64,000 nt of DNA from Streptomyces musisoli (GTDB lineage Bacteria > Actinomycetota > Actinomycetes > Streptomycetales > Streptomycetaceae): the NCBI RefSeq assembly GCF_016741855.1, contig NZ_JAERRH010000004.1, positions 496,001 to 560,000 of the forward strand, read 5' to 3'. The notes under the pieces were generated by a model, which searched no databases, was not told where the DNA came from, and was given only the letters and a program-made list of their open reading frames with translations. This document shows positions 58,819-64,000 of the stretch, in pieces. A program made the position numbers and the translations under genes. The stretch's first letter is position 1, and every line of letters begins with the position of its first letter.

Positions 58819-59529
58819 GTGAGCCGGATTTCGGTCCGGGGATTCGCAGTGGCCTCGGCCACCGCGGTCACCGCCGTCGGAAGCGTCGTGGGCGTTGCCT
58901 CGGGCAGCACCGCGCAGCCGAACGACGCCGAGGCGACGGCAGCCGACACCACGCTTCTCGCGGAGATACCCGCGGGTCAGCAGGCGCAGGTGCAGGTGCA
59001 GACCGCCTCCCTGACGCAGCAGGCCGACGCACAGGCCATCGCCGCGGACGCGAGCGCCAAGAAGGACGCCGAGGAATCGGCCCGCAAGGCCGCCGCCGAG
59101 ACGGCCATCGCGAAGAAGGCCGAGGCGGAGAAGGCGGCCAAGGAGGCCAAGGAGCGCGCCGAGACGAAGGCCGCCGCGCAGGCCGCCAGCCGCAGCGACG
59201 TCCGCGACTCCTCCAGCTTCCCGGTCCAGACCAGCTACTCGGTGTCGCAGATCCAGGCGATGGCGCGGCAGATGGTGGCCGGCGACCAGTTCCAGTGCTT
59301 CAGCAACATCGTGGACCACGAGTCCAGCTGGAACTACCAGGCGGTCAACGCCTCCTCCGGTGCCTACGGTCTCTTCCAGGCCCTGCCCGCCGGCAAGTAC
59401 GCCTCGGCCGGTGCCGACTGGCGCACCAACCCGGCGACCCAGATCAAGTGGGGCCTCAACTACATGAACGAGCGCTACCACAGCCCCTGTGGTGCCTGGT
59501 CGTTCTGGCAGGCCAACCACTGGTACTAG
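58819..59529 (+). CDS. Secreted lytic transglycosylase (SLT-like domain)
   Basis: GTG 58819 after GGAAGGA gives 236 residues. A signal peptide (about 1-33) is followed by an Ala/Lys/Glu-rich helical stalk (residues 60-125, KKAEAEKAAKEAKERAETKA), probably a coiled coil. The C-terminal domain (about 145-236) resembles SLT/lysozyme-fold enzymes: FSNIVDHESSWNYQAVN with the catalytic Glu, GAYGLFQALPAGKYASAG, and CGAWSFWQANHWY, with Cys residues that may pair. It cleaves peptidoglycan glycan strands during growth or germination. A good terminator follows. Confidence 0.9.
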   Translation: MSRISVRGFAVASATAVTAVGSVVGVASGSTAQPNDAEATAADTTLLAEIPAGQQAQVQVQTASLTQQADAQAIAADASAKKDAEESARKAAAETAIAKKAEAEKAAKEAKERAETKAAAQAASRSDVRDSSSFPVQTSYSVSQIQAMARQMVAGDQFQCFSNIVDHESSWNYQAVNASSGAYGLFQALPAGKYASAGADWRTNPATQIKWGLNYMNERYHSPCGAWSFWQANHWY

Positions 59530-59660
59530 GCGTACCGCCGGGTTCGGCCGCCGAGCAGGCGCGGACCGGCCGTGGCCTGTCGCGCTCACGCGGCAGGCCG
59601 CCCGTCCCGCCGACTCCGCGCCCCTTCGAGGGCGCGCACGCGGCCCTCTCAACCTCGCGC

Positions 59661-59691
59661 AGCCCCTCCCCGTCCTAAGGGGAGGGGCTTT
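59661..59691 (+). terminator. Transglycosylase terminator
   Basis: AGCCCCTCCCC (59661-59671) pairs with GGGGAGGGGCT (59679-59689), followed by TTCG. The gap 59530-59660 contains nothing else recognisable. Confidence 0.8.
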
Positions 59692-59771
59692 CGCCCTGTA
59701 CGGTCGTATCCGAACGACTCCAGGGGGGAGTGGTGGCAAGCACCCGGGGACGCGGGGGAAGAGGACGGATC

Positions 59772-61163
59772 ATGTCGCGAGTGCCAGGGTGGCTCGGCCG
59801 GCTCGGGGCCGGCCTCACCGAGATGAGCGAGCGTCTTGACGAGCGCCGCGCGGAGGTCGAGAAGGACCACACCGAACCCGCCGCCCCCGAACCCGCCGCC
59901 CTCGAACCGGCCGCCGCCACCGGTCCCGAACCGGCCGCCGCGCCCGACGACGCGCCCGCCGAGGCGGCCCCGCCCGTCCGCCGGGCCGCACCGTCCACCG
60001 GCCCGCGCCCCGACCCGGCCGAGGCCGTGCCCTGGGGTGTCCGGGTCGCCGCCGAGGCGGGCTGGCGGCTGCTGGTGCTGGCCGGCACCGTCTGGGTGCT
60101 GATGCGGGTCATCAGCGCCGTCCAGCTGGTGGTGTTCGCCTTCGTCATCGCCCTGCTGGTCACCGCCCTGCTCCAGCCGACGGTCGCCCGGCTCACCCGC
60201 CGGGGCGTGCCGCGCGGCCCGGCCACCGCGCTCACCGCCATCAGCGGCTTCGTCGTCATAGGCCTCATGGGCTGGTTCGTGTCCTGGCAGGTCATGGAGA
60301 ACATCGACACGCTCTCCACCCAGATCCAGAGCGGCATCGACGACCTGCGCAACTGGCTGCTGAAGAGCCCGTTCCACGTCACCGACAAGCAGATCAACCA
60401 GATCGCCAAGAACCTCCGCGAGGCGATCGGCGCCAACGCCGACCAGATAACGTCCGCGGGCCTGGAGGGCGTCCAGGTCATCGTCGAGGCCCTCACCGGC
60501 ATCCTGCTGGTGTTCTTCTCGACGCTGTTCCTGCTCTACGACGGCAAGCGCATCTGGGAGTGGTTCCTGAAGCTGGTGCCCGCCGCGGCCCGCCCGGGCG
60601 TGGCCGGCGCCGGCCCGCGCGCCTGGCGCACCCTGACCGCCTATGTGCGCGGCACCGTCCTGGTCGCCCTCATCGACGCCATCTTCATCGGCATCGGCAT
60701 CTACTTCCTCGACGTGCCGATGGCCGTGCCGCTGGCCGTGTTCATCTTCCTGTTCTCGTTCATCCCGCTGGTCGGCGCGGTCGCCTCGGGCGCGCTCGCG
60801 GTGATCGTGGCGCTGGTCACCCAGGGCGTGTTCACCGCCCTGATGACCCTCGTGGTCGTCCTCGCGGTCCAGCAGATCGAGGGGCACATCCTTCAGCCGT
60901 TCATCCTCGGCCGTGCGGTCCGGGTCCACCCGCTGGCGGTCGTCCTGACCGTGGCGGCCGGCGGCATGGTGGCCGGCATCGGCGGCGCGGTGGTCGCCGT
61001 ACCGCTGGTGGCGGTGACGAACACGGTGGTCGGCTATCTGCGGCAGTACTCGCTGGAGATGCAGCAGCGGGAGGACGCCGGTTCCGGGGACGGACCCACG
61101 GCACAGGGCGCGGCGGACGCGCAGCCCGCGCAGAATGCGAAGGACCCCGCCCACCAGGGGTGA
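59772..61163 (+). CDS. AI-2E family transporter (PerM-like membrane protein)
   Basis: ATG 59772 has GAAGAGGA upstream and gives 463 residues; GTG 59730/59733 would add 13 or 14. An N-terminal cytosolic Ala/Pro/Glu-rich stretch (about 30-90) precedes eight or so membrane helices. Family landmarks are ISAVQLVVFAFVIALLVTALLQP, the long external segment DDLRNWLLKSPFHVTDKQINQI, SFIPLVGAVASGALAVIVAL, and VQQIEGHILQPFILGRAVRVHPLAV. Members are named for AI-2 export but their substrates vary (ion antiport in some). No quorum genes are near. Confidence 0.88.
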   Translation: MSRVPGWLGRLGAGLTEMSERLDERRAEVEKDHTEPAAPEPAALEPAAATGPEPAAAPDDAPAEAAPPVRRAAPSTGPRPDPAEAVPWGVRVAAEAGWRLLVLAGTVWVLMRVISAVQLVVFAFVIALLVTALLQPTVARLTRRGVPRGPATALTAISGFVVIGLMGWFVSWQVMENIDTLSTQIQSGIDDLRNWLLKSPFHVTDKQINQIAKNLREAIGANADQITSAGLEGVQVIVEALTGILLVFFSTLFLLYDGKRIWEWFLKLVPAAARPGVAGAGPRAWRTLTAYVRGTVLVALIDAIFIGIGIYFLDVPMAVPLAVFIFLFSFIPLVGAVASGALAVIVALVTQGVFTALMTLVVVLAVQQIEGHILQPFILGRAVRVHPLAVVLTVAAGGMVAGIGGAVVAVPLVAVTNTVVGYLRQYSLEMQQREDAGSGDGPTAQGAADAQPAQNAKDPAHQG

Positions 61164-61185
61164 GCGGGGTCCTCGGGGGTGTGAC

Positions 61186-61719
61186 CTACTCGGCCAGCAC
61201 GGCCTCGGCCTCCAGCGTGACGCCGACCGCCTGGATCACAGAGGCGATCTTGAACGCCTCCTGGACGGTCTCGCGCTCCACGCCGGCCTTGCGCAGCACC
61301 TGCTCGTGCGAGTCCAGGCACATGCCACAGCCGTTGATCGCGGAGACCGCGAACGACCACAGCTCGAAGTCGACCTTCTCCACGCCCGGGTTGCCGATGA
61401 CGTTCATCCGCAGGCCCGCGCGCAGGGTGCCGTACTCGTGGTCCGACAGCAGGTGGCGCGTCCGGTAGAAGACGTTGTTCATCGCCATGACGGCGGCGGC
61501 GGCCTTGGCGGCCTGGTACGCCTCCGGCGAGAGGTTCGCCTTGGCCTCCGGCTCCAGCTCACGCAGCACGATCGGGGAACGGGAGGCGATGGCGGTCGCC
61601 AGCACCGTGCCCCACAGCTGCTGCGCGGGCAGGTCGGAGTTGCCGATGACCGAGCCCAGGTTGAGCTTCAGGTCCTTGGCGTAGTCCGGGACGCGGGACT
61701 TCAGCGAGTCGAGCGACAT
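61186..61719 (-). CDS. ahpD: Alkyl hydroperoxide reductase AhpD
   Basis: This 177-residue all-helical protein has the AhpD active site C131xxC134 with H138 in [11 protein letters not shown]. AhpD supplies electrons to AhpC (in mycobacteria with lipoamide partners) and has weak peroxidase activity itself. It lies three bases after ahpC and is co-transcribed with it, divergent from oxyR, as known for Streptomyces coelicolor. Confidence 0.96.
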   Translation of the reverse strand: MSLDSLKSRVPDYAKDLKLNLGSVIGNSDLPAQQLWGTVLATAIASRSPIVLRELEPEAKANLSPEAYQAAKAAAAVMAMNNVFYRTRHLLSDHEYGTLRAGLRMNVIGNPGVEKVDFELWSFAVSAINGCGMCLDSHEQVLRKAGVERETVQEAFKIASVIQAVGVTLEAEAVLAE

Positions 61720-61722
61720 GGG

Positions 61723-62277
61723 TCACTCACCAGCCAGCAGCGCGACCGGGTCCAGGGTGTCATCGCCCTTGCTCCAGTTGCACGGGCACAGCTCGTCGGT
61801 CTGCAGGGCGTCGAGGACCCGCAGGACTTCCTTGGGGTTACGGCCCACGGAACCGGCGGTGACCATCGTGAACTGGATCTCGTGGTTCGGGTCGACGATG
61901 AAGACGGCACGCTGCGCGAAGCCGTCCTCGCCCTCGATGCCGAGGTCGCGCATCAGCTCGTGCTTGGAGTCGGCCAGCATCGGGAACGGCAGGTCGGTCA
62001 GGTCCGGGTGGTCCTTGCGCCAGGCGTGGTGGACGAACTCGGAGTCACCGGAGAAGCCGAGGATCTGGGCGTCGCGGTCGGCGAACTCGTCGTTCAGCTT
62101 CCCGAACGCGGCGATCTCGGTCGGGCAGACGAAGGTGAAGTCCTTCGGCCATGCGAACACGACCAGCCACTTGCCCTCGTAGGACTTGTGGTGGATCTGC
62201 TCGAACTCCTTGCCCTTCTCCAGCGAGACGCAGGCGGTCAGTTCGAACTCGGGGAACTTGTCACCGACAGTGAGCAC
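61723..62277 (-). CDS. ahpC: Peroxiredoxin AhpC
   Basis: GTG 62277 after GGAGAGC gives 184 residues. The peroxidatic Cys51 is in DFTFVCPTE, and C164/C166 (LCPCNW) are the resolving cysteines typical of the actinobacterial AhpC. It reduces H2O2 and organic peroxides. It starts the ahpC-ahpD operon, whose promoter is shared back-to-back with oxyR (133 bases between starts). Confidence 0.97.
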   Translation of the reverse strand: MLTVGDKFPEFELTACVSLEKGKEFEQIHHKSYEGKWLVVFAWPKDFTFVCPTEIAAFGKLNDEFADRDAQILGFSGDSEFVHHAWRKDHPDLTDLPFPMLADSKHELMRDLGIEGEDGFAQRAVFIVDPNHEIQFTMVTAGSVGRNPKEVLRVLDALQTDELCPCNWSKGDDTLDPVALLAGE

Positions 62278-62370
62278 GCGCTCTCCTTGCAGCGAAGAAA
62301 CTGCCCTTTTGGGGCGTTTCCCTTGGGTTGGACGCAGTCGATGTTGGCACAGGCGGCATTGATTCGGGAA

Positions 62371-62407
62371 ATAGCTACACTCGGATGCGTTGATCGGAGG
62401 TGGCTAT
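62371..62407. promoter_or_regulatory. Candidate OxyR binding region between ahpC and oxyR
   Basis: ATAGCTAC (62371-62378) and GTGGCTAT (62400-62407) form an imperfect inverted repeat; the right arm overlaps the oxyR ribosome site (GGAGGTGG). LysR-type regulators usually bind such symmetric sites in divergent regions, and OxyR boxes contain ATAG/CTAT ends. Binding is inferred. Confidence 0.45.
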
Positions 62408-62409
62408 CA

Positions 62410-63363
62410 GTGACTATGGGTAATGCAAAGCGCAGGCAGCCGAGCCTGGCGCAGCTGCGGGCGTTCGCCGCCGTGGCCGAGCATCTGCACTTCCGGGACG
62501 CGGCGGCGGCCATCGGGATGAGCCAGCCCGCCCTGTCCGGCGCGGTCTCGGCGCTGGAGGAGACCCTCGGCGTGACCCTCCTCGAGCGTACGACCCGCAA
62601 GGTGCTGCTCTCGCCCGCGGGGGAGCGGCTGGCCCTGCGGGCCAAGGCGGTGCTGGACGCGGTCGGCGCGCTGCTGGAGGAGGCCGAGGCGGTCCGGGCG
62701 CCCTTCACGGGCGTGCTGCGCCTCGGGGTGATCCCCACCGTCGCGCCGTATCTGCTGCCGGCCGTGCTGCGGCTCGTCCACGAACGCTATCCGCACCTCG
62801 ACCTCCAGGTGCACGAGGAGCAGACCGCCAGCCTGATCGACGGCCTGAACTCCGGCCGGCTCGACCTGTTGCTGCTGGCCGTGCCGCTCGGCGTGCCCGG
62901 AGTCGTCGAACTCCCCCTCTTCGACGAGGACTTCGTGCTCGTCACCCCGCTGGCCCACTGGCTCGGCGGCCGGGAGGGCATCCCGCGCGAGGCCCTGAAG
63001 GAGCTGAACCTGCTGCTCCTGGACGAGGGGCACTGCCTGCGCGACCAGGCCCTGGACATCTGCCGGGAGGCCGGCCGGGAGGACGCGCCGGTCACCACCA
63101 CGGCCGCCGGACTGTCGACGCTGGTCCAGCTCGTCGCGGGCGGCCTTGGCTGCACCCTGCTCCCGCGCACGGCCCTGAAGCTGGAGACGACCCGCAGCAC
63201 CCAGCTGCTGACCGGCTACTTCGCCGAGCCCGCGCCGAGCCGCCGGGTCGCGTTCGCCATGCGCGCCGGCGCGGCGCGGGCCGCCGAGTACGAGGAGCTG
63301 GCGGCGGCCCTGCGGGAGGCGCTCCGCGCCTTGCCGGTGCGGGTGTTGAACGCCGACGCCTAG
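62410..63363 (+). CDS. oxyR: LysR-type peroxide sensor OxyR
   Basis: GTG 62410 after GGAGGTGG gives 317 residues. The LysR winged helix is at about 10-70 (LAQLRAFAAVAEHLHFRDAAAAIGMSQPALSGAV; landmarks AVAEHLHF and SQPALSGAV). The effector domain contains two cysteines, C209 and C218 (GHCLRDQALDIC), matching the redox pair of OxyR. Peroxide forms a disulphide that turns on ahpCD. Its divergent placement from ahpC supports the assignment. Confidence 0.95.
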   Translation: MTMGNAKRRQPSLAQLRAFAAVAEHLHFRDAAAAIGMSQPALSGAVSALEETLGVTLLERTTRKVLLSPAGERLALRAKAVLDAVGALLEEAEAVRAPFTGVLRLGVIPTVAPYLLPAVLRLVHERYPHLDLQVHEEQTASLIDGLNSGRLDLLLLAVPLGVPGVVELPLFDEDFVLVTPLAHWLGGREGIPREALKELNLLLLDEGHCLRDQALDICREAGREDAPVTTTAAGLSTLVQLVAGGLGCTLLPRTALKLETTRSTQLLTGYFAEPAPSRRVAFAMRAGAARAAEYEELAAALREALRALPVRVLNADA

Positions 63364-63458
63364 CGGGGAGGGTGGCCCGCCGAGGCCCGGCGCTCCGGGG
63401 AGGGTGGTGCCCCGGGTTGCGCGGCCGCGGGCCGGTGGGGCGTCTCGCGCAGTTCCCC

Positions 63459-63502
63459 GCGCCCCTTTCGGGGCGCCGGTCCCCGCGCCCCTTTCGGGGC
63501 GC
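63459..63502. repeat. Two direct copies of an 18-base hairpin (common Streptomyces intergenic repeat)
   Basis: GCGCCCCTTTCGGGGCGC occurs at 63459-63476 and again at 63485-63502, each a hairpin with a TTTC-type loop. The first is preceded by CGCGCAGTTCCCC, a combination I recall as a frequent dispersed element between Streptomyces genes. Between convergent oxyR and the permease gene it can serve as a terminator. Confidence 0.7.
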
Positions 63503-63506
63503 CGGG

Positions 63507-64000
63507 TTACTCCGTGCGCAGGCCCTCCGGGCGCATCATCCGCAGCAGCGGCGGGAGGCTGAGCAGGGTGACCGTGAGGACCACCGCCGCGCCGGCGCCG
63601 GTCATCGACAGGACGCTCGCCCAGTCCACGGACACCGTCGCACCCACCATCTGAAGCAGCACCGTGCCGAGCGTCAGCCCCACGGCCGAGGCGAGCAGCA
63701 GACCCAGGGCGATCGGGACCGCCGTCTGCCACAGCACCGACATGCTCAGGGTGCGCCGCCGGGTGCCGAAGGCGACCAGCGACGACAGCAGCTTCCTGCG
63801 CTCGCGCAACTGCTCCAGCTGCGACACCAGCAGGCTGATGCCGATCAGTGCCAGTACGCAGATGGCGCCGACGAAGGTGGCGGTGCGGATGGAGGTGAAC
63901 TTGTCCGACTCCTCGGTGGACGACCACAGCATGACGTTCGCCAGGGGGTCGACCCGGGCCGCCGTGTTGCGCACGTACTCGCGCACGTCCCGCACCGAGT
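63507..64000 (-). CDS. FtsX-like ABC transporter permease, C-terminal part, cut by window end
   Basis: The frame is open to the window end; about 164 C-terminal residues are visible. It has an FtsX-type domain: IRTATFVGAICVLALIGISLLVSQLEQLRERR (landmarks VGAICVLALIG and QLEQLRERRKLL), VAFGTRRRTLSMSVLWQTAVPIALGLLLA, and a last helix (GAGAAVVLTVTLLSLPPLLRMM), ending RPEGLRTE. Such permeases belong to MacB-like or lipoprotein/antibiotic-peptide ABC systems. The substrate domain and ATPase lie outside the window. Confidence 0.85.
   Translation of the reverse strand, partial: SVRDVREYVRNTAARVDPLANVMLWSSTEESDKFTSIRTATFVGAICVLALIGISLLVSQLEQLRERRKLLSSLVAFGTRRRTLSMSVLWQTAVPIALGLLLASAVGLTLGTVLLQMVGATVSVDWASVLSMTGAGAAVVLTVTLLSLPPLLRMMRPEGLRTE

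Noticed and set aside
1..64000. Search for tRNA, rRNA, insertion sequences, attachment sites or an antibiotic biosynthetic cluster
   Set aside because: No cloverleaf-like sequence, transposase, integrase, PKS/NRPS or similar core enzyme was found in reading the window.

Overview
The window is chromosomal DNA from a Streptomyces-type actinomycete. The bases are strongly G+C-rich with G/C-biased third codon positions, GTG starts are frequent (some TTG, one probable CTG), genes are joined by ATGA/GTGA overlaps, and terminators are mostly long hairpins without long U-tracts. The gene set (GTP-type PEPCK, secreted GH18 chitinase with DasR-like boxes, collagen-like protein, Tad pilus, ahpCD-oxyR) fits Streptomyces and resembles what I remember of an S. 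coelicolor-like core chromosome. No rRNA, tRNA, IS element, prophage or CRISPR array was found. The first and last genes are cut by the window edges.

Layout. 1-7.2 kb: the end of a DUF255/YyaL-type gene, then a four-gene overlapping operon (GT2 synthase, GT39-type transferase, GT2-GtrA protein, secreted copper radical oxidase) that looks like a cell-surface glycan module. 7.2-13.2 kb: Mut7-C protein, MFS exporter with co-transcribed TetR and a palindromic operator, hemolysin III-family protein, PEPCK. 13.5-24.9 kb: a glycan locus with polyprenyl-phosphate-type GT2, a GT-C membrane enzyme, the full dTDP-L-rhamnose set in the order rmlA-rmlC-rmlB-rmlD, a secreted collagen-like protein gene between rmlC and rmlB, two paralogous membrane-anchored TPR proteins with matching upstream regions, a SunS-like GT2 and a GT2-methyltransferase fusion. 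This is the most interesting part: it recalls the rhamnosylated collagen-like spore glycoprotein BclA of Bacillus anthracis and its adjacent rml genes.

25-41.5 kb: aminotransferase AlaA, repeat-rich proteins and repeat-rich intergenic DNA, a trypsin-like protease, then a divergent cluster (N-acyl-D-amino-acid deacylase and D-serine-dehydratase-like enzyme against PfkB kinase, IclR regulator, RidA and GntP/DsdX permease) that reads as a D-amino-acid utilisation route. After it come an M14 carboxypeptidase, a lamin-tail-domain protein and a chitinase.

41.8-53.3 kb: a Tad/Flp pilus locus (zinc-ribbon protein, CpaB, TadZ/CpaE, two TadE-like proteins, CpaF, TadB, TadC), a two-component system embedded in it, then the Flp pilin, a TadG-like protein, a lipoprotein and an OmpA-domain protein. 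53.4-64 kb: DUF192 protein, F420/flavin-dependent oxidoreductase, a methyltransferase pseudogene, UppS-type prenyltransferase behind a terminator-containing 765-base intergenic region, PIN-PhoH ATPase, transglycosylase, AI-2E family exporter, the peroxide-defence unit ahpC-ahpD with divergent oxyR, and the end of an FtsX-type permease.
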